This document shows, in pieces, positions 25,956 to 34,805 of a stretch of DNA of 37,876 nucleotides. Where the stretch lies: the NCBI GenBank assembly GCA_029879725.1, contig JAOUPR010000032.1, positions 1 to 37,876 on the forward strand. Reading direction: 5' to 3'. The notes under the pieces are model-generated. The model saw nothing but the letters and a program-made list of their open reading frames with translations, was not told the DNA's origin and made no database searches. The stretch is from Gemmatimonadota bacterium. Its GTDB lineage: Bacteria; Gemmatimonadota; Gemmatimonadetes; Longimicrobiales; Gaopeijiaceae. A program made the translations under genes and the position numbers. How positions within the stretch are numbered: the first letter of the stretch is position 1; each line of letters begins with the position of its first letter.

Positions 25956-26393
25956 TCAGCCCGTGGGTTGGTATACCACCACCGGAAAGGAACGTTCGAT
26001 CACCGAGTCGGCGGGCAGCGCCAGGCCCCGGAATACCACCGTCGCATCCCCCGGGGCATCGAACCGGACCGACGTCACGTGGACGAAGAAACGGAGCATG
26101 TCGGGACACGGCCAGTCCTTCTCGACGGTCTCGATGTCCCATGGGGTCACCCTGGCCTGGAGCCCCTGGATCGCGACCTCGGTGTCCCCTTGCCGGACGC
26201 ACCCGCCGCCGTACGTTGTCACCGCCACCTGGAACGCCACCGAGGCGACGGCCGAGTCGGGAACGTCGACCTTCACGGAGTCCGCATGGAATTCGATGAC
26301 CCCGAGGACTCTTTCCTCGGCGGGACCGAAGACGTTCCGGCACCCGGTGAGGGAGGACATGGAGAGAAAGAGGAAGAAGAATGCCGAGCGCAT
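25956..26393 (-). CDS. Small predicted lipoprotein
   Basis: A 145-residue protein with a short signal and lipobox: hydrophobic AFFFLFLSMSS followed by LTGC, which predicts lipidation at Cys18. The mature chain is beta-rich and has two further cysteines (GGGCVRQG and WPCPDM) that may pair. No family is recognised. It lies upstream of DUF393 on the same strand, and 77 bases separate it from the divergent serine hydrolase gene. Confidence 0.7.
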   Translation of the reverse strand: MRSAFFFLFLSMSSLTGCRNVFGPAEERVLGVIEFHADSVKVDVPDSAVASVAFQVAVTTYGGGCVRQGDTEVAIQGLQARVTPWDIETVEKDWPCPDMLRFFVHVTSVRFDAPGDATVVFRGLALPADSVIERSFPVVVYQPTG

Positions 26394-26470
26394 GATGACT
26401 CCCCGAGCCGTGGATGGATGTCTCCGTCAGAACGAACGAGCCCCGCGGAATCGGACGGGATCGGGGGACG

Positions 26471-27835
26471 ATGCATCACGCCGCCGCCCCGGCACGCGCC
26501 GCGGTCTCCGTGCCTGAGTCGCGCACGCTGACTTCCTCGGCGCTGGCCCTCTCGTGTCTCACGGCCACCCTGTGCGGGTGCGCCGCGGGCCAGGAAATGG
26601 GCCGCGGGGTCCGAACGGCCGATTCCCTCGTGGCGGAGTGGGTGGAGGGTGGGCGCATCCCCGGAGCCGTCCTCCTGGTGTCCCGGGGGGACGAAGTGGT
26701 CCTCGCACGCGCGTACGGATGGAGGCGTGTCTTCGACTTCTCCAGCGGCCAGTATCGCGCCCACGCCGACGCCCCGCTTCCCGAGACACCCGTCGAGATA
26801 CTCGCCGATCCCTACCCCATGACCCGGGACGCCGTCTTCGACCTCGCGTCGGTGACCAAGGTGATGGCGACGACCTACGCCGTGATGCTCCTGGTGGACC
26901 GCCACGAGATCGACCTGGATGCTCCGGTGCGGACCTATCTCCCCGATTTTCGCGGCGGGGGCAAGGAGTCGGTCACCATCCGACACCTCCTGACCCACCG
27001 CGCGGGGTTCTCCCAGTGGAAACCGATCTACTACCACGCGGAAGACGCCGACGAAGCCTACGCGTACGTCCGCGACCTTCCGCTGGAGTGGCCCGTGGGT
27101 GAATCGCGCCACTACTCGGACCTCGGGTTCATCCTTCTCGGCTCGGTGGTCGAGCGCGTGACCGGGACGGATCTGAACACCTACCTCGCAGACGAGCTCT
27201 ACCGTCCCCTGGGCCTGCGGTCCACGGGATTCCGCCCCACGGCCTCGCTTCGCGACACGACGCCGACGCACTTCGCGGCCACGTCGCACGGGAACCCGTA
27301 CGAGTACCGTATGGTGCACGACACGGCCTTCGGGTACCGCATCCCGGAAGATCCCACGGCGTGGAACGGGTGGAGACGCCACACCTTGGAGGGAGAGGTG
27401 AACGACGGGAACGCCTTCCACGCCCTCGGAGGGGTGGCGGGGCACGCGGGGCTCTTCTCGTCCGCCGACGACCTCCACATCCTCGTCCGGCTCCTTCTCG
27501 ACGGCGGCGTGTACGGGGGGCGTCGATACCTGACCGCCGGCACCGTGGAGACGTTCCTCGAGTCCACCGGGGATGAGCAGGCGTTGGGGTGGCTGACGCC
27601 GGCGTACGCGCCGGCGGGATCCTTCGCCCACACCGGGTTCACCGGTACGTTCGTGCTGGGGGCCCGGAGTGGAGATCTCGCCGTCGTGCTCCTCACGAAC
27701 CGGCAGCACGCCGGGCTGGACGCCGATGGGTACTACCCCGACGTGGGCCCCCTCCAACGCGCCGTGGCGCGGGCGCTCCTTACCTGCCTACCTCCAGGCG
27801 ATACACCAGATCGTCGGGGAGTCCCGCCTTGTTGA
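26471..27835 (+). CDS. Beta-lactamase-fold serine hydrolase, secreted or lipidated
   Basis: Serine hydrolase of the class C beta-lactamase/penicillin-binding-protein fold; in this family peptidase, esterase or beta-lactamase activity cannot be told by eye. The 454 residues start at ATG 26471, with GGGGGA just upstream. A hydrophobic stretch around 22-36 ends in LCGC, a possible lipobox at Cys37. The active site is visible: SVTK (S127, K130), YSD (216-218) and HTGFTG in the C-terminal third. Asp in place of the usual Asn in the second motif is frequent in the esterase-like subgroup. The last 56 bases overlap the opposed kinase-phosphoesterase gene. Confidence 0.87.
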   Translation: MHHAAAPARAAVSVPESRTLTSSALALSCLTATLCGCAAGQEMGRGVRTADSLVAEWVEGGRIPGAVLLVSRGDEVVLARAYGWRRVFDFSSGQYRAHADAPLPETPVEILADPYPMTRDAVFDLASVTKVMATTYAVMLLVDRHEIDLDAPVRTYLPDFRGGGKESVTIRHLLTHRAGFSQWKPIYYHAEDADEAYAYVRDLPLEWPVGESRHYSDLGFILLGSVVERVTGTDLNTYLADELYRPLGLRSTGFRPTASLRDTTPTHFAATSHGNPYEYRMVHDTAFGYRIPEDPTAWNGWRRHTLEGEVNDGNAFHALGGVAGHAGLFSSADDLHILVRLLLDGGVYGGRRYLTAGTVETFLESTGDEQALGWLTPAYAPAGSFAHTGFTGTFVLGARSGDLAVVLLTNRQHAGLDADGYYPDVGPLQRAVARALLTCLPPGDTPDRRGVPPC

Positions 27836-29372
27836 CCGCGGCGATGGTCAGGTGGATCGGATAGGAAACCCGATGGAAGGTCACCACTCCCGAGTCCCAA
27901 TCGTAGATGGCGAACGACGCCCGGGGATCGCCGTCCCGGGGCAGCCCCACGGAGCCCGGATTGACCAGGACGACCTGATCGGGCTCCATGAGCTTCATGG
28001 GACTGGGGGTGAGCTTCTCACACTCCCCTTCCCTACGCTTCCGGTGGATGAACGGGACATGGGTGTGGCCGTACCAGCAGAGTGACAGACCCTGGCCTTC
28101 GAGGTGCTCCAGGTTCACTTTGTACGTCAACTCGTACACGTATCCGTAGAATCGCTGGGGATCGACCGGAGCGCCGTGAACGGCGATCACCGGGTCGACG
28201 CGGTACTCCAGGGGAAGCCCTCCCAACCACTCCCGATGCGCCGCGTCGAGCTCGGCGTGCGACCATTCGGCGCACGCCACCGCGATCCGGTTCGCGCCAT
28301 CCTCCATCTCACCCGTGGCGATGGCGTGATCATGGTTCCCCTTGATGGCGACCAGTCCCGGCAACGCCGTGATCCGGTCGATGACCTCTCGGGGATGGGG
28401 GCCATATCCCACCGCATCTCCCAGGAAGAGGTAGTCGTCCACCTTGAGGTCACTCGCGGCCTTCAGGACCGCCTCCAACGCCGGAAGGTTCGCGTGCGCA
28501 TCCGAGAACACCATGGTCGTACGCGGACCGATCCGGGCGACCTTCCCGGCCTCGGCCTCCCGCCTCCGTTTCCGTTCCACCGGATCGAGGAGCGGATGGC
28601 CCTGCGAAAACCCCTCGAGAAGAGCGGTCCGGCGCCCCCGGAACTCTTCGACCTGGGGGTATCCACGGATCCCGTCCATGAATTTCATGAAGTCGTCCAC
28701 GCCGGAACAGAACCGATTCAGCACCTGTTGAAGCTGTCCACCCCAGACGCTCCACTCGTCCTCCGACGCCTGCGGTTCCTCGGGAATCCGGGCCACCACG
28801 GCTTCGCCGAAATCCACCAACCCGTGGGGCTGATAGTACTCGTCGTCCAGATAGTAGAGGCGGGAAGAACCCTTCTCCTCGAAGCCGAAGTTGGATGGAT
28901 TCAGATCGAGGTGGATCCCGAACTTTCCGGTGGTCTCCAAGCCCATTTCGATCATGCGTGTCCACCGCGTGATCTTTTCCGACCATTCGGTGACGTCCCG
29001 GAGCGTACGCAAACGCGGACACGCGCTGGCCGGCAACCATCCGTCGGCCACCCTCATGAGAAACCACACCTTCTTGGGGTGCCAGAGGTCGGTCTTTCCT
29101 GCCATCTCGACCAGACTCTCGCTCCGGGCGCGCAACTGTCCGGGGTCGGGCGCGACGTGCGCGAGATCGGTCTTGATGACCCAGTTCGAACTTTCGAGGA
29201 GGCGGGTGGTGTGTTTCGCCGACCCGTCCACGCCCCCCACCACGCCCACCCTATCCGGCCACTCCTCCGCCTTGGGGTCGGCCATGAGGGCGAAGAGGCC
29301 GGACTCCAAACCGTCTGCGGCGCCTCCGACGATCAGGATGTCGGAAGGCGCCGCAGGCCTGGGAAACCACAT
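27780..29372 (-). CDS. Kinase-like domain fused to a calcineurin-like metallophosphoesterase
   Basis: A 530-residue soluble fusion. The N-terminal half (~1-265) has protein/small-molecule kinase landmarks: VIK with K67 as a beta3-type lysine, the catalytic loop HLDLNPSN (H154, D156, N161), then YYLDDE with D176 in the metal position. The C-terminal half (~283-530) is a YfcE/DR1281-like phosphoesterase with all metal-site motifs intact: SDAHAN (D291, H293), LGDAVGYGP (D319), KGNHDHA (345-348), VHGAP (H399) and WYGHTH (435-438). Opposing activities in one chain suggest a reversible phosphate switch or a nucleotide/second-messenger function; the substrate is unknown. A TTG at 29387 is an alternative start. 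The roadblock gene ends 19 bases upstream of ATG 29372, on the same strand. Confidence 0.85.
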   Translation of the reverse strand: MWFPRPAAPSDILIVGGAADGLESGLFALMADPKAEEWPDRVGVVGGVDGSAKHTTRLLESSNWVIKTDLAHVAPDPGQLRARSESLVEMAGKTDLWHPKKVWFLMRVADGWLPASACPRLRTLRDVTEWSEKITRWTRMIEMGLETTGKFGIHLDLNPSNFGFEEKGSSRLYYLDDEYYQPHGLVDFGEAVVARIPEEPQASEDEWSVWGGQLQQVLNRFCSGVDDFMKFMDGIRGYPQVEEFRGRRTALLEGFSQGHPLLDPVERKRRREAEAGKVARIGPRTTMVFSDAHANLPALEAVLKAASDLKVDDYLFLGDAVGYGPHPREVIDRITALPGLVAIKGNHDHAIATGEMEDGANRIAVACAEWSHAELDAAHREWLGGLPLEYRVDPVIAVHGAPVDPQRFYGYVYELTYKVNLEHLEGQGLSLCWYGHTHVPFIHRKRREGECEKLTPSPMKLMEPDQVVLVNPGSVGLPRDGDPRASFAIYDWDSGVVTFHRVSYPIHLTIAAVNKAGLPDDLVYRLEVGR

Positions 29373-29391
29373 GGACCAGGGGGGCAAACAG

Positions 29392-29793
29392 CTACATCGC
29401 GGCCTGGAAATCCGAGATGGAGTTCCGCACCGCGGCCCAGCCGGACCCCTGATTGGACGTGGTCTTGGTCACGAGCACCACGACCGCGTCCTTGTCCTTC
29501 ATGACCTTCATGAAGTGGAATACGTGGTCGGACGACATGAAGACTTCGTTCGTGGTGTTGATCACTTCCTGGCCACGCTGCTTCGAAAGGAGCTGCTCCA
29601 CCCGGCGGATGGTCTTTCCACGAAGCATGTCGACGGCCGCCGCGGCCACCGCGTCGAGGTAGGCCTGCGTGAAGTGGGGGACGATGTGGTGAACACCCAG
29701 GAACATCCCGGTGTTCAGATCCACGACGCCACAGGCGAGGGAGTCGGACACGTCCTCGACGGTCGCCCGACAGACATCGTTTACATTGGCCAT
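29392..29793 (-). CDS. Roadblock/LC7-domain protein (MglB-like)
   Basis: A 133-residue single-domain protein. The sequence has the roadblock/LC7 pattern: an N-terminal helix (VNDVCRATVEDVSDSL), the strand pair ACGVVDLNTGMFLGVHH, a long central helix (AYLDAVAAAAVDMLRG), then two strands (EVFMSSDHVFHFMKVM, KDAVVVLVTK) and a final helix. Such proteins are partners or GAPs of Ras-like GTPases, as MglB is for MglA. GAGG lies about 8 bases before the ATG. It is followed by the kinase-phosphoesterase gene on the same strand and divergent from a Ras-like GTPase gene, which makes a direct functional link likely. Confidence 0.85.
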   Translation of the reverse strand: MANVNDVCRATVEDVSDSLACGVVDLNTGMFLGVHHIVPHFTQAYLDAVAAAAVDMLRGKTIRRVEQLLSKQRGQEVINTTNEVFMSSDHVFHFMKVMKDKDAVVVLVTKTTSNQGSGWAAVRNSISDFQAAM

Positions 29794-30068
29794 ACTGTAC
29801 CTCGCGATCAGGGGTGGAGGGTAGAGAACGAAACGCTTCTACATATAAGTCTCTAACATACACCCCATGGGACGAAAACGAAAAGGTGTCGATACCGGAG
29901 CCTTCCCGGAACCCGGTGCGGCACGCCGCTTGCACACGTTCATGGTTATCCTTCTCGTGGAATCGGGGATCCGCAGCGCACCGACGTGGCCCGGGCCCCG
30001 GGGAGCGTAACGCCTGCCGTCTGTCGGGCGGTGGGAAACCTTTGGTATTTTCTGGATTCGAGGCAGGA
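29794..30068. promoter_or_regulatory. Divergent intergenic region between roadblock and GTPase genes
   Basis: This 275-base gap drives the roadblock/kinase-phosphoesterase unit on one side and the GTPase on the other. It is clearly more A+T-rich than its surroundings, most of all around 29830-29890, where ACATATAAG on the plus strand offers -10-like hexamers in both directions. I could not fix a -35/-10 pair with good spacing. Low-GC promoters in a GC-rich genome often look like this. GAGG at 30060-30063 serves the GTPase. Confidence 0.5.
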
Positions 30069-31571
30069 ATGCCCTACGTAGACAAAGAAAGTGGGCAGAT
30101 CGTGGTGCGCATCGTCTATGACGGGGCGCCGGAGGCAGGAAAGACCACGAATCTGCAACAATTGTGCAAGTCGATGCGGATGCACCAACGTGGGGAGTTG
30201 GACAGTCCGGCATCCGAAGGCCGACGCACCGAGTTCTTCGATTGGGTCGATTTTTCCGGGGGCGCCGTGGATGGGAGTCCGGTACGGTGCCAACTGGTGA
30301 GCGTCCCTGGACAGACCAGCCTCCTTCGCCGGCGGAAATACCTCCTCGAAACGGCGGACGCCGTCGTTTTCGTCGCCGACTCGACGCAGGACGCGATGGA
30401 GGACAACCGCCGCGCCATCCAGGTACTCCGTGAGGCCACGGCATCCATGGCCGGATCCGCGCCGGTGGGGATCATCCTCCAGGCGAACAAGCAGGACCGG
30501 GATGACGCGGTACGTCCGGACGAACTCGCGGAAGCGCTGGTCATCCGGGACATCCCCATCATTCCGGCGTCCGCCGCCACCGGGTCGGGTGTGACGCAGA
30601 CCTTCCTCATGGGCGTGCGGCTCGCGACGGATCGCGTCAGGCAGTTGCTCCTGGACGATGCCCTCGGGGAGATGCCGGTGAGCCCCGATTCGGCGGAGGG
30701 GCTGTATCGTGCCATGGTCGAATGGGAGGCGGCGGCGGCGAAGGACGCCTCACTGGAGGACTACTACGAGCCGGTCCCTGAACCGGTGGCCCCGAAGGTC
30801 GAGTCTCGCGACGCCGGGACCGTGACGGTGGTCACCCATGAGTCGGACCAGCGACTGATCCCCTGGGCACCCGATATCCTGGCGGGGCACCTCTGGCCGC
30901 CCGTGACCGGACGCGCCGTCCTCGCGGCGGTGAACGGGTCCGAGACGACCCAGGTCCGGGAGACCCAGCCGTGGGCTCCCGCGGGGGCGACGGAGATCCG
31001 TTCGAACCGCGGATGGATCGTCCACACCTCGGACGACTGGGTCCATGGCGACGAATCCGCAGGTCGTGACGGACTCATCGGCATGGTACGGGGCTGGGTG
31101 GGCACGCGCGAGTTGATCCCCGAAGGTCGCTCACTCTTCCTGGCGAAGGAGGAGGGCCGGTGGCGGATCTGGATGATCTCGCCTCACGTCGAGACGCTTC
31201 ACGATTCGCTCGACTCGGCGCTGACGGGGGACGACACCGGGGGCCTCGGCAACGCACTGGTGAACATGGCGCGGGTGGTGGACCTGACCCGGGGCGATTC
31301 GCCGGAGGCCGTCCTCCTTCGGGACCAGGCGCTGACCTCCATCACCGTGACCGACTCGGGGAAGATCTGGTGCATGGACCCCCTGCGGATGTCCGCGGAC
31401 TCCAACGGGACGCACGACGTCGTGTCCCAGGTGCGCACCCTGGTACTGAGCCGTCACCAGGCGGATCCGGACGGAGTGGCGAAGAGACTCCGGACGGCGT
31501 TGATCGCGGCCAAGACGAAACTGGCCGGCGGACGCACGCCTCCATCCATCTTCGACGAGATCTTCGCCTGA
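30069..31571 (+). CDS. MglA-like Ras-family GTPase with a C-terminal kinase-like extension
   Basis: A 500-residue protein. Residues ~10-200 form a Ras-like GTPase of the bacterial MglA type: P-loop GAPEAGKT (19-26), a Thr at 54 for switch I, VPGQ (79-82) followed by AVVFVADS, NKQD (140-143) and ASAA (167-170). MglA itself is ~195 residues. The remaining ~290 residues are an unrecognised extension. Within it I see GWIVHT (315-320), WMISPHVETL (368-377), LRDQALTSI (417-425) and WCMDP (434-438), which line up with landmarks of the neighbouring kinase-like domain in degraded form. ATG 30069 follows GAGG by five bases and gives the natural MglA-like N-terminus. It is divergent from the roadblock gene. 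Confidence 0.85.
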   Translation: MPYVDKESGQIVVRIVYDGAPEAGKTTNLQQLCKSMRMHQRGELDSPASEGRRTEFFDWVDFSGGAVDGSPVRCQLVSVPGQTSLLRRRKYLLETADAVVFVADSTQDAMEDNRRAIQVLREATASMAGSAPVGIILQANKQDRDDAVRPDELAEALVIRDIPIIPASAATGSGVTQTFLMGVRLATDRVRQLLLDDALGEMPVSPDSAEGLYRAMVEWEAAAAKDASLEDYYEPVPEPVAPKVESRDAGTVTVVTHESDQRLIPWAPDILAGHLWPPVTGRAVLAAVNGSETTQVRETQPWAPAGATEIRSNRGWIVHTSDDWVHGDESAGRDGLIGMVRGWVGTRELIPEGRSLFLAKEEGRWRIWMISPHVETLHDSLDSALTGDDTGGLGNALVNMARVVDLTRGDSPEAVLLRDQALTSITVTDSGKIWCMDPLRMSADSNGTHDVVSQVRTLVLSRHQADPDGVAKRLRTALIAAKTKLAGGRTPPSIFDEIFA

Positions 31572-31602
31572 GGGAAACGGACGTCCTCCGGCGTCTTCCG
31601 GC

Positions 31603-33483
31603 CTACCGGATGATGGGAAGACGGATCCGGGAAGGATGACGAGGTGAGTGGTGGATCCGATTGTGGGCCACCACTCCCTCGGTCTCGTCCCAGTTCCGGC
31701 CGCCGGTGTTCAGGTTGCGGGTGAAGCGCGGGAAATTGCTGCTCGACACCTCGATCCGGATCCGATGTCCCGCTGCGAAGAGGTTGCTCGTGGACATGGG
31801 GCCGAGCACGACCTCGTACACTTCGCCCGCCTCCATGAACACCGCCCGGTCGTACCCCTCGCGGTACCGTGCACGCTGGATGGTCTCGTCGAGGTTGTAG
31901 GCGCGGCCATCGGGATAGACGTCCACGAGCTTGACCGTGAAGTCCGTGTCCCGGACATCGCTGGACACGAAGAGGGTGACCTCGATGCTTCCCGTGACCT
32001 CCACCCCTTCGTCCAGGGGCTCCGAGGTGTAGACCAGGATATCGGGGCGGTCCTCCATCTCCTGCTGGTCCAGCGCCCCGCCTCGCACTGCGTTCCCCGT
32101 GCAGCACACGTTTCCCCCATGGGACGGAACCGGGTCGAAGGGGTCGTAGGTGAACGCGTCCCACCCATCCATCGTGGGCTCCCGGGTGGAGAGGACACCG
32201 TCACCGTGGCGTGTGTTCGCGTGTCCCCCACTTCCCAGATAGTACGTGACCATCTCCGCGTTCCTGGGAGGCCACGAATCAGCGGCTTGCCAGCGATTCG
32301 AACCCATGGTGAAATAGCGCACCCGGGGAAGCGTGTCCGTGAGGCCGTTGTCCTCCCCCTTCAGCCACTGGTCGAACCACCCGTACACCAGCGCGTCGTA
32401 GTCGAGACGTGCATCTCCGACGCTCCGTTCCCCCACCACGGTCTCTTCGGTGGCGCGCTTGTAGGCGCAGTGGAGCGTGGGAGCGATCACGGCGTACTGA
32501 TTCTCGCGCACCTCGGCGTCCGGGGCGTTCTCCCTGACATGATTGAAGAGGGCGAGGTTCGGTCCCGTGGAAACGTCGTACCACGACATGAACCAGAGCG
32601 CCGGTTTGTCGAAGGGCATGTCGTCATGGTAGAGCCCGCCCTGGTACCAGGCAGGATCGTCGGGCGTGCGCTTGATCATCTCCTCGAAGATGCCCTCCGG
32701 CCCCTGTACGTTCCGCATGATGTCCACCAGGGGGAGATGGGCCAGCCCTTCCGACCAGTCCACACTCGGCATCTCCGGCGCCAGATCGAAGTACCGGGAC
32801 AGACGGACGCGGTCCTCCTGCGAGAGGTCGGGGGGGAACATGGGGCGTTGGTTGTTCTGGTTCCCGTACAGCCAGGCGAAGAAGAGCATCTGCTCCGCCC
32901 CGCCACGGTACCAGTTCCCCTGCTCGTACCACTTCCCGATCCGCCCCACTCCCGCTCCGAACCCCTGGGCGACGAGGGCGCCGTGGGCCGGGTGATCGAG
33001 CGAGGCCACCGCCATCTGCCACTCCGCGGTGGACGAGCAGCCCAGCGTTCCGACCCTACCGTTGGACCACGGTTGAGCCGCCATCCAATCGAAGGCGTCG
33101 TACCCATCGGTGGTGGGGGGGGCCAGGATGTCCCACTCGCCCTCGGAGAAGAACCGGCCCCGCTCGTTCATGACCACGTATGCGTATCCCCGGCTCACCG
33201 CCTCCCATGCCGCGGCGTAGGTCCGCTGACTCTCCTCTCCGTCCCTCCACGAATTGAAGTTGTACGGAGTGCGGGAAAACACGATGGGCACCGGACGATC
33301 GGTGGCGGGGCGGTACACGTCGGCCGACATCCGGACCCCATCGCGCATGGGTACCCACACCTTCTGGTCGATGATCGCGTTCGCTTCCAGCAGAGCCCGG
33401 AAATCCTCCTGAGCGGTAACCGGACGAGTTGCCGCGGAGAGGGCGGCCAGCACGAGGAGCAGTGAGTGGACCGAGCGCTTCAT
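31603..33483 (-). CDS. Secreted CocE/NonD-family alpha/beta hydrolase
   Basis: A 626-residue exported hydrolase of the X-Pro dipeptidyl-peptidase S15/cocaine-esterase family. A signal peptide covers residues 1-25 ([19 protein letters not shown]). The catalytic domain opens with [18 protein letters not shown], then [17 protein letters not shown]. The nucleophile elbow is GCSSTA (Ser150). A C-terminal jelly-roll domain (~410-626) has the family segments ITGS-like [13 protein letters not shown] and [15 protein letters not shown]. The elbow lacks the frequent GxSYxG form, so activity is likely but unproven. Substrates could be acyl or peptide esters. GGGAGG sits just before the ATG. It converges with the GTPase gene, 31 bases apart. 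Confidence 0.9.
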   Translation of the reverse strand: MKRSVHSLLLVLAALSAATRPVTAQEDFRALLEANAIIDQKVWVPMRDGVRMSADVYRPATDRPVPIVFSRTPYNFNSWRDGEESQRTYAAAWEAVSRGYAYVVMNERGRFFSEGEWDILAPPTTDGYDAFDWMAAQPWSNGRVGTLGCSSTAEWQMAVASLDHPAHGALVAQGFGAGVGRIGKWYEQGNWYRGGAEQMLFFAWLYGNQNNQRPMFPPDLSQEDRVRLSRYFDLAPEMPSVDWSEGLAHLPLVDIMRNVQGPEGIFEEMIKRTPDDPAWYQGGLYHDDMPFDKPALWFMSWYDVSTGPNLALFNHVRENAPDAEVRENQYAVIAPTLHCAYKRATEETVVGERSVGDARLDYDALVYGWFDQWLKGEDNGLTDTLPRVRYFTMGSNRWQAADSWPPRNAEMVTYYLGSGGHANTRHGDGVLSTREPTMDGWDAFTYDPFDPVPSHGGNVCCTGNAVRGGALDQQEMEDRPDILVYTSEPLDEGVEVTGSIEVTLFVSSDVRDTDFTVKLVDVYPDGRAYNLDETIQRARYREGYDRAVFMEAGEVYEVVLGPMSTSNLFAAGHRIRIEVSSSNFPRFTRNLNTGGRNWDETEGVVAHNRIHHSPRHPSRIRLPIIR

Positions 33484-33628
33484 CCGGCCTCCCGGGTCGG
33501 TGATGTGACGAATGCGCCATGGGAGGGGACGGCGGCGGCGTTTCGAGTCACGGGGTGGAGACGCCCGGACCCGCCCGCAGCATCATGCTACATCGGCGTG
33601 GAGGTCCCGTCCAGCAACCGATGGGGAA

Positions 33629-33961
33629 CTACCCGGTGCGCAGCATCACCAGGAGGAACTTGAGCGCCTCCCGCGCCACCAGCGCATGAGGTACGGCGGC
33701 AGGAAGGTGAAGTGCCTCTCCCATCCGGACGTGATGGGCGTCGCCCGCGATGGTCACTTCCACCGAACCCTGTAGGACGTGGACCACTGCGTCGTGGGGA
33801 GTCTCGTGCTCACTCAACCCCTCCCCGGCGTCGAAGGCGAACAGCGTCAACGATCCACCCGGGTTCTTCACGAGGGTCCGGCTCACCACCGATCCCTCCT
33901 GGACGTCCATCAACCCGGCGACGTCGGCCGGGGTGGCGAGGGGCGTATTCCGATCGGTCAT
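33629..33961 (-). CDS. Small cupin-domain protein
   Basis: A 110-residue single-domain cupin. The two conserved motifs are SEHETPHDAVVHVLQG, with candidate metal-binding His and Glu, and EALHLPAAVPHAL near the end. The fold could serve as an enzyme or a sensor; short cupins cannot be assigned from sequence alone. ATG 33961 gives a natural N-terminus, but no Shine-Dalgarno is visible. The open frame upstream runs through an inverted-repeat element and is not protein-like. Confidence 0.85.
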   Translation of the reverse strand: MTDRNTPLATPADVAGLMDVQEGSVVSRTLVKNPGGSLTLFAFDAGEGLSEHETPHDAVVHVLQGSVEVTIAGDAHHVRMGEALHLPAAVPHALVAREALKFLLVMLRTG

Positions 33962-34047
33962 GGATGTACCAGGCTGCGGTTGATTCGACCACCTTCGGGT
34001 ATCAGAACCTATCGGATCCCCTCCCAACCGTCTTCCCCCGCACTGGT

Positions 34048-34202
34048 GTGGTGTAGCCGAAGTCTCCTGCAATTCGGGTGCGACCGCATCCCGCACCTCG
34101 GCGTTGCTTCTCCTCGCAATAGCCCTGCTATTCCTCGTCGTCGCCCCTTGATCTGCGGACGCGGACACTCCCTCGGTCGCTACCAGACTTCGACTACACC
34201 AC
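34048..34202. repeat. 155-bp intergenic element bounded by inverted repeats
   Basis: The ends of this stretch are near-perfect inverted repeats: the 18 bases at 34048-34065 match the complement of 34185-34202 with one mismatch. Inside, further complementary pairs (for example CGACCG near 34081 with CGGTCG near 34174, and AATAG/CTATT around 34120-34130) suggest one long imperfect hairpin. It fills the gap between the cupin and CBS genes and ends one base from the CBS stop. There is no protein-like reading frame. It resembles a small non-autonomous mobile or REP-type element, or a structured RNA. No second full copy exists in this window. Confidence 0.6.
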
Positions 34203-34203
34203 C

Positions 34204-34635
34204 CTAGACGGCTCCGCGGATATAGTCCTTGAGTTGGAGGTTCTCCTCCTCTGCCTTCACCAGACAGGACTTCATCAGGTCGCCGATGGACACGATCCCC
34301 ACGAGGCGGCCGTCTTCGAGAACCGGGAGATGCCGGATGCGCCGCTCCGTCATCACCTCCATGACCTGATGGAGTTCCGACTCAGGGGTGGCCGTGACCA
34401 TGTCGCGGGTCATGAGCGCGTTGACCCGGATGGCGTGCAATTCCAATGGGTTCCGGGAGGTGACGCGCAGGACGTCGCGCTCGGTGAGGATCCCCACCGG
34501 GCGACCCTCGTGCACCACCACGACTCCGCCGATGTTGTGCTCCACCAGCACCTGGACGGCATCGAGGATCGTCTTCTCTTCGGTGATGGTGACGACCTCA
34601 CGGCCCTTGCGGTGAAGGATCTCCTCGATCTTCAT
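34204..34635 (-). CDS. CBS-domain-pair protein
   Basis: A 143-residue soluble protein made of two CBS domains, at ~5-60 (ILDAVQVLVEHNIGGVVVV, then GILTERDVLRV) and ~72-128 (MTRDMVTATPESELHQVM, HLPVLEDGRLVGIVSIGDLM). Stand-alone CBS pairs bind adenine nucleotides and regulate partners; the partner is unknown here. GGAGG lies 5 bases before ATG 34635. The 155-bp inverted-repeat element begins immediately after the stop codon. Confidence 0.92.
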   Translation of the reverse strand: MKIEEILHRKGREVVTITEEKTILDAVQVLVEHNIGGVVVVHEGRPVGILTERDVLRVTSRNPLELHAIRVNALMTRDMVTATPESELHQVMEVMTERRIRHLPVLEDGRLVGIVSIGDLMKSCLVKAEEENLQLKDYIRGAV

Positions 34636-34805
34636 GGCGGCCTCCGTGACTGCGGGGGGGGGACTCGTGATTCGAGGATACACCCGCTGGGGGCGGGCCA
34701 CCAGAACTTTCGTGCCGCGGGGTCCGGCGGCCCGATTGCGCACCGCGCGGTCCCCCACGATCATGTCGCTGGCCGCTCGGCGTCCCGAACATCCGAGGAG
34801 AATCG

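Noticed and set aside
29814-30068. N-terminal extension of the GTPase
   Set aside because: The frame is open but the sequence is not protein-like, the DNA is A+T-rich promoter-like, and GAGG precedes the ATG at 30069.
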